DNA of 64,000 bases from Rhynchopus euleeides (Eukaryota; Euglenozoa; Diplonemea; Diplonemida; Diplonemidae): positions 1,838,501 to 1,902,500 of the forward strand of contig OY723295.1 in assembly GCA_963210315.1 (NCBI GenBank), in the 5' to 3' direction. A model generated the notes under the pieces. The model saw only the letters and a program-made list of their open reading frames with translations, was not told where the DNA came from and made no database searches. Shown here piece after piece: positions 53,757 to 64,000 of this stretch (position 1 is the stretch's first letter; the number at the start of each line of letters is the position of its first letter). The translations under genes were made by a program, and so were the position numbers.

Positions 53757-55880
53757 AGAGGCCTTTTGGCTTTTGGGGGTCTGGACACTCTTTCCTACAT
53801 CCGCGACATACCATCACCCCACACCATGCCCCCCCCCCCCCCCTGAGGGGGCGAGAGTGACACCTGCCACACCCGGACGCACAGACGGCCGGCTGATGCA
53901 CTGCGAGGCGGGCTTTGTTGCCCTGCCCGCACCCCCACCACCCCCCCTTCCCACCCATCCCTGTCCACACTCCGCGCAGCAGTGTGACGGCACCCTGTTG
54001 GCCCGTTCGGTGGCGGACTTTCCCTGGAGGCACAGCCTCGCCACAGCCCTCTGCCGCTTTGCGGTGTTGCATGTGCTGTGGTGGGGCAGTGCTTTTTCCA
54101 CCATCACACGTCGGGCCATTCTGCAGTGTTTGCTGCCACATGAGTGCATTGGAGGAGGATGACAACCGACCCCCTCTCTCTCTGTCGACCCGTGCCTTTT
54201 GTTTGTGGGGTTTTTGGCGCTGCTGGCATGCCAGTGCATGCCGTGGCAAAAAACATAGGGGCCGTAGCCCCTGTAGCCGTGCCTGCGGGCTGTGCGGGCT
54301 CTGGGTGTGGCCATCCCTTCTCGCTCCCTCCCCCCCTCCGAGCCCCACCCCCCAAAACCTGCGTAACGAGTGAAGGGAGATCGTTGTGCTTCCTTCTGCT
54401 TCCTTTTTATTGTCAATACCCCCTCCTCCCGAGTCCCCCCCCGCCCCTTCCACCTCTCTGTGTGCTCGAAACGGAACACCAATACACTGCCTCCCAACAG
54501 TTGAGATAAGCAGTGCCCAGCTGGCAGCTCTCTGGGGTGAGCTGTGGCTGCACAATACCTCTGCAGCAAGAGAATTCAAGCAGTTGAGATGGAGGGGGGG
54601 GGGGGTGTGGGGGTGGGAAGTCCTTCGCGGCGGTGCCGCAAGCGGTGCGCTCTTTTTTTGGAGCGTTCCCCCCCCCCTCCATTTCGGTGGGGGGGGGGGG
54701 GGAATTCGCCCGAAGAAGCTTTTATATTGTTGCCCGAAAACTTGCCGACAGCCGAAGGGCCTTCCCTCCCCCTCCCTCCCCCCCTCCCATAAAACACAAT
54801 TTGGAACACAGCCCTCTTTTCGACTCCGGGAAGCAGAGTATCGTGCTTTGCTGTGGGTCATGGGTGGGGCTGTGTTACCCTCCCACCCGACACCGTGTTC
54901 ACGGCATGTCACGTGCGTGTATGTTTGTCCAGCCCAGGCTGCCTCTGCGTGTTTATCCCCAGTGGACATCGGTAGCCTCCACACTGCGGCAACACAGCCC
55001 CGGCCTCTTTTGTTTCAGCAGAGCTCACTTCTCTGCGCCTTCTCTGCGCATGCCCCCCCCCCCCCCCCTGTTTGTACAACTTTTACAATTATTATGTATC
55101 TGTGTCGTCCTGCCACTCCCCCCCTGAGAACCCCTGAGAAAAACCTCCTGTGCGGCCTGCGCGTGCTGCTGGTGTGTACTCACCCCAGGGCACGTTGTCG
55201 CTACACAGCTCTCCAGGGGCCGGTCAGGTTTGTTCGGCAGACACACACAGTGTGGCGTGGATGCTGGGCTGCATCAGGGGTGAGGGAACCCGGAAGGGTT
55301 GCCTCTGTGGCTTCCGTGCCTCCCCCAAGCAGGGGCGGAGGAGGGTAGGGGTGTTGTCTGCTGTGGTGCGTTCAGACAGATCCGATATGTATCACATCTG
55401 CCTTCACTTCGCTGCGATCAATCACCGTTCTAATCATATTTTGTATTTCCAACGAGTCCAGAGCGCTGCATCCTGCTGCTCTACCTTTGTGGGTGACATG
55501 CCCCTCAGCTTGTCCTTTGCTTATCCGTGGGGCAGATTGCTTAGTCTATAACACTTTCCGTCGCACCTGCTCTGGCCTCGGTTGGCAGTCCAGCTGCGGC
55601 AGCATCGAAGTGTACCGAACCGTACAGTACAGTGTGGGGGGGTGGGGGTGGTGCGCCTCCCCGTACTGCAACCACAAGAAATGCGCATTTTTCCCGAACT
55701 GTTGACCTGCAGAATCATAGCCTGCCTTGTTTGACCTTGTCTTCATCGTGCCAATCTTGCTTGTGGTGTGTGGTCCTGTGGCTGTGCTGTGCCCCGTGTG
55801 TTGTGGGCGCAGCTGTGGCCTCCTGATTTGCTTCGCATCCTGCGGGCCTTCCGGTGTGCGCTGATTTCCGGCGCCCGCAG
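53757..55880. other. Intergenic, no gene recognised
   Basis: The first ~140 bp after a C tract at 53829-53842 resembles the 3' flank of copy 2. The rest has C and G tracts (54595-54605, 55051-55068), no coherent frame and no inverted repeat that I could find. Confidence 0.45.
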
Positions 55881-56156
55881 CGAAGGCCACGAACTTTGTT
55901 TCCAGGGCCCAGCGCCCTGCATCTTCCATCACAGTTCTGATTGTGCGTGTGCTGGAGGCTGCCCCTTCCCGTCCCGCTTGCAGCTCTAATGCGAAGCCTC
56001 GAGAGCCAGGAGCAGGCTGCCTCACCCACCCCCGTACCCAGACCCGCACCTGGTGCAGCAGGTAGTCCGACCTGCAGCACTGCAGAGGGATGGCCAGTCG
56101 CCACGCACACACTATCCAGGAGACACATGGGCCACGTGCGGTCAGACGGTGAGAGC

Positions 56157-57668
56157 ATGCGTGTCGCGTTGCTGCTGGTGGTGGCGGTGTGTGCCAGCAG
56201 AGTCAGCGGGCTTGGGCGGACGCTGGCAGACTGCCAGAAGATTGCGGCGGAGTTCAAAAACACGTGTGACACGTCTGCAGGGCCTCTGGACAGCGTTGCA
56301 GGTCATGCGGGTGAGACGGTGTCGTGTACAGCCACGAATATTGCGTGTGCAGGGACTGAGTCAAACGGGGTGTGCACTTACCAGCGCAAGATGTGTGTGA
56401 CGTGTTCGGAGGAGAACGGGGTGGTGCGGATCCGCGTGCAGAGCAACGGGCTGCCGCTGTCGTGCTACTCGTCATCCGTGAAGCCTGTGGACCAGGACAA
56501 CGACTTCTCTGTCGACTTCAACGGGGCGGTGTCGGGGGAGACGGTGACGGTGGAGACACAGGACGAGGTGGACGCACAGATCTGCAACATCCAGGCGCAC
56601 AGCAACGTGCCTGCTGCGGCGAACTTCGTGGTGCACGGGACAAGCAACCTGCGTGTGCTGGTGGGGGTGGCGCTGGACGGGGTGGCCTACATGAACCAGA
56701 TGAGTGCGCTGGGTGTGGACCCCTTCTACCCCATTGCGTACGGGGATGTGACGGACCCTGCTGCGGCTGTGGAGAAGGTGGACATGTGCCTGGGACACCC
56801 ACAGGGTGCGGGCATCTACCACTACCACACGCTGTCCCCGTGTGTGGTCTCCCCAAACTCGCAGCCGATTGCTCCTTGCAACGAAATGAATGGTTGCGAG
56901 GATTTCATCGAGCAAGGTGTGTCGACGTACGAGCGGAAGCTGACTGTGATCGGGCTTGCGAAGGACGGGCACGTGATGTACGGCCCGTACCTCGACAACG
57001 GGGAGGTGGCGGGGGAGTCTGGGCTGGACGTGTGCAACGGGGCGGTGGGGCTTGCGGAGTGCGACGACAGCTACGCCTACTTCGCCACAACCACGCTGCC
57101 CTACCTGGTCGGGTGCTTCGGACAGGGCAACAGGCCCAACTTCGTCCCAAAGTGCACGGCCAACCCGCCGCCTGCCTACTCTGCTGTGAAGAGCCCTTGT
57201 GTTGCAGGTGTGACGGACGCACCTGCCACAGCAGCACCGGCAACCTCCGCACCCACACCCGCACCTGCGGGGTCAACGACTGCACCCCAGACACCGGCAC
57301 CTGCCACCGCAGCACCCACAACCCCTGCACAGCCTCAGCTGAGCCCCACACCCGCACCTGAGGGGGCAACACCTGCACCCCAGACACAGAGACCTGCCAC
57401 CGTGCCACCCACAACCACACAACCGGAGTCACCGCCGCCTGCTCCTGTGACCTCGGCACCACTGCCCACGCCAGCACCTGGCGTTGCCAAGCCTGCCGCA
57501 GACCAGCCTGTGGATGATACGTTCCCCTACTGGGTCATCGTCGTTGTGGCTGTCGGCGTGGTGTTCCTTGTGGTGGCCTGCTACTGGTGCTCCAAGAGGA
57601 AGCAGCATGCGAACGAGGCCGTCAGCTTCAACGGGATCGGTTCCAAGCTGGGCGCACAGTTGACTTGA
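56157..57668 (+). CDS. YHYH-domain protein with short TAP stalk and distinct anchor (copy 4)
   Basis: 503 residues from ATG 56157 with the family signal peptide and YHYH core at 221-224. The linker after the ectodomain (CVAGVTDAPATAAPATSAP) is the same as in copy 2 up to TTPAQPQ, where copy 2 enters the sulfatase. Here it continues as an unrelated short Pro/Thr stalk, a membrane span (WVIVVVAVGVVFLVVACYW) and a basic, Ser-containing tail ending KLGAQLT. About 270 bp upstream (55884-56156) matches the flank of copy 3. It appears intact. Topology: type I membrane protein; function unknown. Confidence 0.9.
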   Translation: MRVALLLVVAVCASRVSGLGRTLADCQKIAAEFKNTCDTSAGPLDSVAGHAGETVSCTATNIACAGTESNGVCTYQRKMCVTCSEENGVVRIRVQSNGLPLSCYSSSVKPVDQDNDFSVDFNGAVSGETVTVETQDEVDAQICNIQAHSNVPAAANFVVHGTSNLRVLVGVALDGVAYMNQMSALGVDPFYPIAYGDVTDPAAAVEKVDMCLGHPQGAGIYHYHTLSPCVVSPNSQPIAPCNEMNGCEDFIEQGVSTYERKLTVIGLAKDGHVMYGPYLDNGEVAGESGLDVCNGAVGLAECDDSYAYFATTTLPYLVGCFGQGNRPNFVPKCTANPPPAYSAVKSPCVAGVTDAPATAAPATSAPTPAPAGSTTAPQTPAPATAAPTTPAQPQLSPTPAPEGATPAPQTQRPATVPPTTTQPESPPPAPVTSAPLPTPAPGVAKPAADQPVDDTFPYWVIVVVAVGVVFLVVACYWCSKRKQHANEAVSFNGIGSKLGAQLT

Positions 57669-57833
57669 TCTGACTCCTGCTATGCCGCTTTCTTCTGCCT
57701 TGTGTTCTTCTTCTGATTATTCTTTGTTTTCCTGCACCTCAAGCGCACAGGCATTCCTGCCTGCGCGAACTTCCCGTAGTTCCCCGTGCCTCAGTTGGCA
57801 CCCCACTTTGGCGCCCCGCGTGCGCATGTTTTG

Positions 57834-58084
57834 TTTTGCACATAACACACCTGTGTGGTACGGGAAATGCTACGAGGAACGCGATGGACTCGGGACTGCT
57901 GCTGGCCTCTCTTGCTATGGTTTACTTATGTTTCGTGCTCCACCTGCTCCACCTCATTCTGCACTTCAGATGATCCACTTCACGTGGGTTACGGGGTTTG
58001 GGACAACGATGATATGTTGTGTCCGACGACAAGGTAAGGTAAGCTCATCGAGGTACACCAAACCGGAGTTGTCAAATCAAAAAA
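57834..58084. repeat. 250-bp dispersed repeat, copy 1, with A-rich end
   Basis: Nearly identical to 62383-62636. Starts TTTTGCACATAACACACCTG and ends GTTGTCAAATC followed by A6. Contains an ATG frame (57884-57973) for a 29-residue, almost wholly hydrophobic peptide starting MDSGLLLASLAMVYL. The A-rich 3' end would fit a SINE or processed insert, but no target duplication is clear. Confidence 0.85.
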
Positions 58085-58139
58085 GACACACCGCCCGAGA
58101 GGCAATTGGTGTGACACAACAGCGATGACACAACCACTC

Positions 58140-58900
58140 TGCCCGAGGGGGCGCGTTTTTAGCGACCGAGACCTCCTCTCCTGACTGAGGGACACACGAT
58201 CTGACCGTCCGAGAGACGCAGCATTCTACCCTGCCCGAGGGGCACCCACTCTCCTGACCGAGAGACACGCAGTCTTGCCCGAGGGGCACCTGGTTTCCTG
58301 ACCGAGACAATATTCTGCCCGAGGGGCACTCACTCTCCCGACCGAGAGACACGCAGTTTTGCCCGAGGGGCACCTGTTCTCCTGACCGAGACAATATTCT
58401 GCCCGAGGGGCACCCACTCTCCCGACCGAGAGACGCAGCATCTCGCCCGAGGGGCACCTGTTCTCCTGACCGAGACAAAAATTTTGCCCGAGGGGCACCT
58501 ACTCTCCCGACCGAGAGACACGCAGTCTTGCCCGAGGGGCACCTGTTCTCCTGACCGAGACAATATTCTGCCCGAGGGGCATCCACTCTCCCGACCGAGA
58601 GACGCAGCATCTCGCCCGAGGGGCACCTGTTCTCCTGACCGAGACAATATTCTGCCCGAGGGGCACTCACTCTCCCGACCGAGAGACACGCAGTTTTGCC
58701 CGAGGGGCACCCGTTATCCTGACCGAGACAAAACTATGCCCGAGGGGCACCCACTCTCCCGACCGAGAGACGCAGCATCTCGCCCGAGGGGCACCTGTTC
58801 TCCTGACCGAGACAAAAATTTTGCCCGAGGGGCACCCGCTCTCCCGACCGAGAGATACACAATCTTGCCCGAGGGGCACCAAATCCCGACCGAGAAGACG
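58140..58900. repeat. Satellite array A, alternating ~40/44-bp subunits
   Basis: Two subunits alternate: one runs GCCCGAGGGGCACCTGTTCT to GACAATATTCT, the other GCCCGAGGGGCACCCACTCT to GAGAGACGCAGCATCTC, together about 84 bp. About nine dimers. The shared core is CCGAGGGGCACC plus GACCGAGA. Minus-strand frames through it are repeat artefacts. Confidence 0.9.
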
Positions 58901-59509
58901 ACCCTCACACCATGCTCGTGTCAGGTCTCAAGAGGGCCGAAGCCGCGGTTGAGGACAACAACACCCCCACGCACTGGTTCTAATAAATGACGGCGAGGTG
59001 CACGGGGGGATCAGCACGAAGGAGGGGCGCAAAAAGATGGGGATGATGACGCCGTGGTGTTCAAGGTGGTCCTCCGCCGCTTATGAACGTGACAGCGGGA
59101 CAGCGCTGCGCCCGTGGCCGCAGCGGATTGAGGACATTCCCATCAGCCATCGAGACTATCACCGCGCCTCGCCGAAAACCTGCTTCACGCTTGATCGCGC
59201 TCAAGGTTTCCAAACGCATACTTCAGCTGGAGGTTCCGTCACAGAGGCGCTGACAAAGGCGGGACCAAGAGCAACAGTCGGGTGCTGATAAATGGGTCGA
59301 TACTGATGCAGCAAAGTGACGTCAGTGATATCCAACTCCTACTTTCCTGACCGAGACACGATCTTGCCGAGGAGCATCGGACCGAGACACCCACTTCTGC
59401 CTGAGGGGCACCTAGCCGAGACGCATTTTTCCTGCCCGAGGGGCATCTCGCCGAGACATTACCTGCCTGAGGGGCACCTGGCCACGACATACCTACAGCT
59501 TACGCTTGC
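58901..59509. other. Spacer between satellite arrays
   Basis: About 440 bp of non-repetitive sequence (58901-59340), followed by diverged single satellite units. A frame at 58998-59288 has no recognisable domain. Confidence 0.4.
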
Positions 59510-60120
59510 GGGGCACCCTGCCTGAGGAGCACCTGGCCAAGACATACATTTCCGCCTACGAGGCACCCTGCCCGAGGGGCACCTGGTCAAGACACACACT
59601 TCCGCCTACGGGGCACCCTGCCCGAGGGGCACCTGGCCAAGACAGACACCTCTGCCTACGAGGCACCCTGCCCGAGGGGCACCTGGCCAAGACATACACT
59701 TCCGCCTACGAGGCACCCTGCCCGAGGGGCACCTGGCCAAGACAGACACTTCCGCCTACGAGGCACCCTGCCCGAGGGGCACCTGGCCAAGACATACACT
59801 TCCGCCTACGAGGCACCCTGCCCGAGGGGCACCTGGCCAAGACAGACACTTCCGCCTACGAGACACCCTGCCCGAGGGGCACCTGGCCAAGACATACACT
59901 TCCGCCTACGAGGCACCCTGCCCGAGGGGCACCTGGCCAAGACATACACTTCCGCCTACGAGGCACCCTGCCCGAGGGGCACCTGGTCAAGACATACATT
60001 TCCGCCTACGGGGCACCCTGCCTGAGGGGCATCTGGCCGCGACATACACTTCCGCCTACGGGGCACCCTGCCTGAGGGGCACCTGGCCAAGACGCACATT
60101 CATGCCCGAGGGACACCGGG
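59510..60120. repeat. Satellite array B, 50-bp unit, about 12 copies
   Basis: Unit about 50 bp: GAGGCACCCTGCCCGAGGGG then CACCTGGCCAAGACATACAC and TTCCGCCTAC. It shares the CCCGAGGGGCACCT core and a following AGACA with array A, so the arrays have a common ancestor. Diverged units continue to about 60375. Confidence 0.93.
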
Positions 60121-60375
60121 CCGAGACATTACATTCCCTGCCTGAGGGACACCTGGCCGAGACACATTCCTGCCGAGGGGCACTCACTCCCGACCGCGAG
60201 ACGCAGGATTTTGCCTGAGGGGCACCTCCTCTCCTGACCGAGACACAACCCCGCCCAGCACAGTGCCGAGGGGCATTTACGCTTTCGACTGGAATACCGA
60301 GCCTGACCCGGGGAGACACAATCGTGCCACAATCGTGAGGGGCATACTCTCTTGATTGAGAAATACACCCTTTTT

Positions 60376-62326
60376 GCCCGAGCGACGGCACCTGAAGGCG
60401 GAAGGGTGGCCTGTCACACACAGCCTGCCAGATCCAGCTCGAGCACGGTGACGCGACGTGAGCTTTCCGAGGGCGACAGTTTTCGTGTACCAATGCAACG
60501 CCCCCGGACACGCCCCCGAGAAGCCGGCACGTCTGTCGTGCCCAGCTTATCTGCGCGAATGCCGACTACGCGCACCCCGGCGTCAAGCGGATGCCCGCAC
60601 ACGCCCCAAGCGGGGCATACTCCGTCGAAGCATAGTCTCCCTGCCGGGGGACACACATTCAAGCCTGCATTATTCACAGGGGTCAGGGGGAGTTCCGGGC
60701 GTCTGTGGCCCGGTGTTGAGACGTACGACCTCACAGTTCCATGCAGGGAAGGGGAGCTGCTGACTGGACACCTGCGAGGTGCCGTGGGACATACACAGAG
60801 ATCAGGTATCCAACACAGCCGAGACGCTCTCCCAAGCTGCACTGCTCGGGGAGCAAAAGAAGCAGCGACTGAGAGACGCGTCCGCATCGCCTGTGTCAGC
60901 GGTGCCGCCGCTGAGGGGGTCCACCGAAACCGCAGCCATGGCAGCGGGCCGAGATCATTCCACAAGGTTGGGGGGCAGTCGGCCAGTCTTCCCGAGTACC
61001 CAGCAGCCTACTCGACAAGCCCGAACAGCGACTGCAGCGTGCGACAAGCTCCGGTCCGCGGGGACTCACCTCTCTCATTAAGAAGGCGACTCCGAGAATC
61101 CTTCTGGCATGCCCACACCTCCAGGGCCTCGAATTTCCTCACGCACCGGGAAATACGCCCTCCACACTGAGTCCGGGCGTTACCACTGAATCGACGCCAC
61201 GTGGGGCCACAGGGCCTCCGTTTGATGCGCTGTCTACGAGGCGGGCGATGGGGCAGGTACAGTGGGGATCAGCCCAGTGGGAAGGGGGCCGCAGGAACGT
61301 GTTGTCCACCGCTCGAGCGGAGTTCAGGAGACGACAGTGCGCGCGATCGCCCTCTTTCACCCAGAAGGGCCGGCACCTCTCACACCTACCCCTGGGCACT
61401 CCATGCAGCGTCTCCAGTGCGCCATGAAGAGGCGCGTTGGGCTTCACCCCGCAACTCGCTCGCAGCCAGCGAAGACCGGAGAGGACACAGAGAGCCACAG
61501 AGCGATCGAGATCACGCCGGAAAGCACCGGGTGTTGGCCGGGCTCCCGAAGGGCGAGAGTTTAAGACGGCCGGACAGTAGACTGCTGCGGAGGAGCTGGG
61601 AGGCGAGTTTCAGACTGTGATTTCTCGATCCGCTGAGCCCTGTCCCCAGGCGAGAGCTGCCGGGTCATGGTGGCTGAATATGCACGAGCGTCGCGGTGGT
61701 GGTGCTGGGAGCGCACCAGAGGACTGTCACGCTGAGGGGCTGGGCATGGCCACTGACTACCTGGATACGGCCGTCTCAGTGCATCGCCCGGGGTGCAAAA
61801 CGACATCGAGGATGTCAGGAAGAAGGGTCATGTGGGCACACACCAATATGTCGGAGACGTGAAGAAGCCTCGAGGGGAAGGGTTCCCCAGGGGATGGAGG
61901 ATCCCGAAGAGGTACAGGGTGAGGATTCAAATACCCGGAGTGGGAAACGCACCAGACGTCGGGGGTCAGCCAAGAGCGGGTGGTTGCAGCACAGGCGGGG
62001 CTGTGTGCAACCTTTGCCCCCTTAGTTTCGCCGGGTTGAGACGCATCAACTCTCTCGCCGGGTGCGGCAACTGGAGAGACAGGCATGTTGTCGATAGGGC
62101 ACACCAAGAATCACGAGGCTGACCACACGACGGCGGCACACGGCCGAGGCAGGCGGATCCCCTCAGCGAGTGAGGTTCGATCGTTTTCCGTACAAGGTGC
62201 TCGTGACAACGTAGAAAGCGGTACATTACCATCGGAGGGATGCATACGATGGGCGACGGAGCCTGATCACTTCAATAGTAGACCGTTCGCGCGGCGTCCC
62301 TAAGTCCTTGGGTCCTAAGGGTCCTG
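60376..62326. other. Unique region, no gene recognised
   Basis: About 1.9 kb of non-repetitive sequence with several overlapping frames (for example 60352-61170 plus and 61139-61498 minus). None shows a domain I recognise. Cys/His spacing in some of these frames hints at a decayed retroelement but is not enough for a call. Confidence 0.4.
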
Positions 62327-62742
62327 GGTGGAAGCGTCCAATGCAACACTCACAGCATAGAGGCCAAGTGTTTCTCGTAGTATTTTGCACATAACACACC
62401 TGTGTGGTACGGGAAATGCTACGAGGAACGCGATGGACTCGGGACTGCTGCTGGCCTCTCTTGCTATGGTTTACTTATGTTTCGTGCTCCACCTGCTCCA
62501 CCTCATTCTGCACTTCAGATGATCCACTTCACGTGGGTTACGGGGTTTGGGACAACGATGATATGTTGTGTCCGACGACAAGGTAAGGTAAGCTCATCGA
62601 GGTACACCAAACCGGAGTTGTCAAATCAAAAAAAAATATGGGGGGGGGGGTTCAAAGTGCAAGAGGTGGAGCCCGTTCAACAGGTGGAAGCGTCCAATGC
62701 AACACTCACAGCATAGAGGCCAAGTGTTTCTCGTAGTATTTT
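62327..62742. repeat. 60-bp duplication flanking repeat copy 2
   Basis: A 60-bp segment starting GGTGGAAGCGTCCAATGCAA occurs at 62327-62386 and again at 62683-62742, bracketing the second 250-bp repeat and a G10 tract. The arrangement is a partial tandem duplication of a 356-bp unit, or an insertion with an unusually long flanking duplication. Confidence 0.9.
62383..62636. repeat. 250-bp dispersed repeat, copy 2, with A-rich end
   Basis: Same sequence as 57834-58084 in the same orientation, 4549 bp away, including the small hydrophobic-peptide frame (62433-62522). The A tract is longer (A9). Confidence 0.85.
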
Positions 62743-63076
62743 CACGACACCGGCACAACCCTGCGTGTCAGTGTCACTCAAGCCTCTCGTCGCTCTGGAG
62801 TGCTGACGCCTGCATCCCTCACGGCTCTGCTCGTTCCACACCCCTGCATGCACCTGCAGGGGGAAGACACTCGCATCCCGCCTGCATGGCGGCACTGACC
62901 ACATTCGATGCGCCCAACCCGACCCCTTCCCTGACCCACGCATGCTTGGTTGCCGTTCACCCCGCAACTGTTCCATGACCTCTGCACCCACACCGCCCTT
63001 CCTCCAGTATCACATGCCTGTCACACACACAAACATTCAGGGATACACCAGACACAGCCAAGACCCGACAGCAACA

Positions 63077-63746
63077 ATGCGGTGTGCCGCCCTTCTTGTG
63101 TGCGCGCTGATGGCAGCACAGGCGTACGGGTACAGCGAGGAGTACGTGCGTGCGAACTCGAAGCTGCTGTGGCGCAGCTTCAAGAACGACTACGGGAAGA
63201 CCTACACCAGCCTGGCTGAGGAGGAGCGCCGCTACGGGATCTTCACCGGGAACATGCTGAAGGCGGCACGCTTCGAGAAGGAGCAGACACGTGGGGCCAA
63301 GTTCGGGGCGAACGTGTTTGCCGACCTGTCCGAGGAGGAGTTCCAGGTGTACCACAGCCTGAAGGTGTCTGAGAAGGTGAGCCCGCCGCCGATGTTCACG
63401 GCCGCACAGGTGCAGGACGTGCAGGCGTCTGTGGACTGGCGTACGAAGGGGGCTGGTATGTCCTTCATTGTCGTGTTGTGGTTGTGGGTCCCGGGAAAAT
63501 GTGGTGGGTTCTTACCCCACCAACCTTCGTTGAACTACTGTGTTGCCTTCTGGTGCCCTGCTCCACTCACTCACAGACTGACACTGCCATGCACACTGTA
63601 CCTTCCAACCATACATTTTAACAGTGACGCACGTGAAGAACCAGGCCTCGTGCGGTTCCTGTTGGGCATTCAGCAGGGGGACAAGTGACTCACCGCCTCC
63701 ACGCGGTGTTCCCCGGGCAACGGATAACCTTGTGGTTTCCGGCTAA
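63077..63746 (+). CDS. Papain-family cysteine protease, N-terminal part
   Basis: ATG 63077, signal peptide RCAALLVCALMAAQAYG. Residues ~25-105 form an I29-type inhibitory propeptide: ERFNIN-like EEERRYGIFTGNM, then GANVFADLSEEEF. Mature start near VDWRTKGA. A 169-bp GT-AG intron (63456-63624, phase 1) joins KGA to VTHVKNQASCGSCWAFS, which holds the Gln of the oxyanion hole and the catalytic Cys. After this the frame reads RGTSDSPPPRG and stops with TAA at 63744-63746, with no His or Asn region. Either a further intron starts here (a GT at 63685) or the gene is truncated by the repeat that follows. Family members are secreted or lysosomal proteases. Confidence 0.85.
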
Positions 63747-63769
63747 AGGTGAGCGACGAAGGAAGTACG

Positions 63770-64000
63770 TAGGGGTTGGCGGCAGTTGGCCGCGACGTGC
63801 GACCTACGCGAATGGCGTAGGGGCGTACGGGGTGTCGGGGCGTGGCGTGCCTCCCCTGTCGGGAGGCTGTGGACGGAGGTATCGGGCGGCAGTTGGCCGC
63901 GACGTGCGACTTACGTGTTGGGCGTAGGGGCGTACGGGGTGACGGTGCGTGGCGTACCTCCCTCGTTGGGAGGTTCTGAACGGAGGGGCGGCAGTTGGCC
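63770..64000. repeat. Tandem repeat of about 105-116 bp at the window end
   Basis: GGCGGCAGTTGGCCGCGACG occurs at about 63779 and 63888, and its start again at 63985. Units share GTAGGGGCGTACGGGGTG and GGAGG words. Continues past the window. Confidence 0.85.

Noticed and set aside
60352-61498. A retrotransposon gene between the satellites, suggested by Cys/His spacing in two frames
   Set aside because: The spacing does not fit a standard zinc knuckle, and no reverse transcriptase or RNase H motif is visible.
62327-62742. 60-bp repeats as LTRs or a target duplication
   Set aside because: Too short and without TG...CA ends for LTRs, and too long for a usual target duplication; treated as a local duplication.

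Overview
The window looks like nuclear DNA of a GC-rich single-celled eukaryote (a free-living protist); I cannot place the lineage. The evidence is short GT-AG introns whose phases match across exons (about 46, 96, 169 and 313 bp), signal-peptide plus single-membrane-span surface proteins with EGF-like or mucin-like Thr/Ala/Pro stalks, a MORN protein, an LYR protein, a papain-type protease, and many eukaryotic transposons (TA-target, TTAA-target, Mutator-like and a non-LTR retrotransposon). Nothing bacterial, viral or organellar is convincing.

Layout. 0-3 kb: an EGF-repeat receptor open at the window edge. 3.3-9.3 kb: a 41-bp minisatellite of about 105 copies, a small unrecognised minus-strand gene whose 3' end runs into it, a shorter array in the opposite orientation, and a duplicated 240-bp upstream block. 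9.3-14.3 kb: four transposon-like elements in a row. 14.4-18.5 kb: an LYR protein, a spliced unknown gene and a spliced MORN protein. 18.7-57.7 kb: four paralogues that share one signal-peptide plus YHYH ectodomain but carry different C-terminal parts (membrane anchor only, sulfatase plus TAP stalk, TAP stalk, short stalk plus a different anchor). They are separated by a 7-TM surface protein, tandem repeats and a stack of nested transposons at 37.0-43.5 kb. 57.8-62.7 kb: satellite arrays between two copies of a 250-bp repeat. 63-64 kb: the start of a papain-like protease that runs into a tandem repeat just after its catalytic Cys.

How the genes relate. The secreted and membrane genes (EGF receptor, 7-TM protein, YHYH family, protease) suggest a cell-surface repertoire. 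The four YHYH genes are the clearest family: their ectodomain DNA is nearly identical while promoters and tails are exchanged, which points to ongoing recombination or gene conversion. One copy is split by a foldback transposon, one has a single in-frame TAG inside its sulfatase domain, and two appear intact.

The least expected observations are the shuffled YHYH family with a YHYH-sulfatase-mucin fusion, the transposon nest at 37.0-43.5 kb in which insertion order can be read from TA, TTAA and 5-bp target duplications, and a frameshifted relic that resembles animal haem peroxidase.
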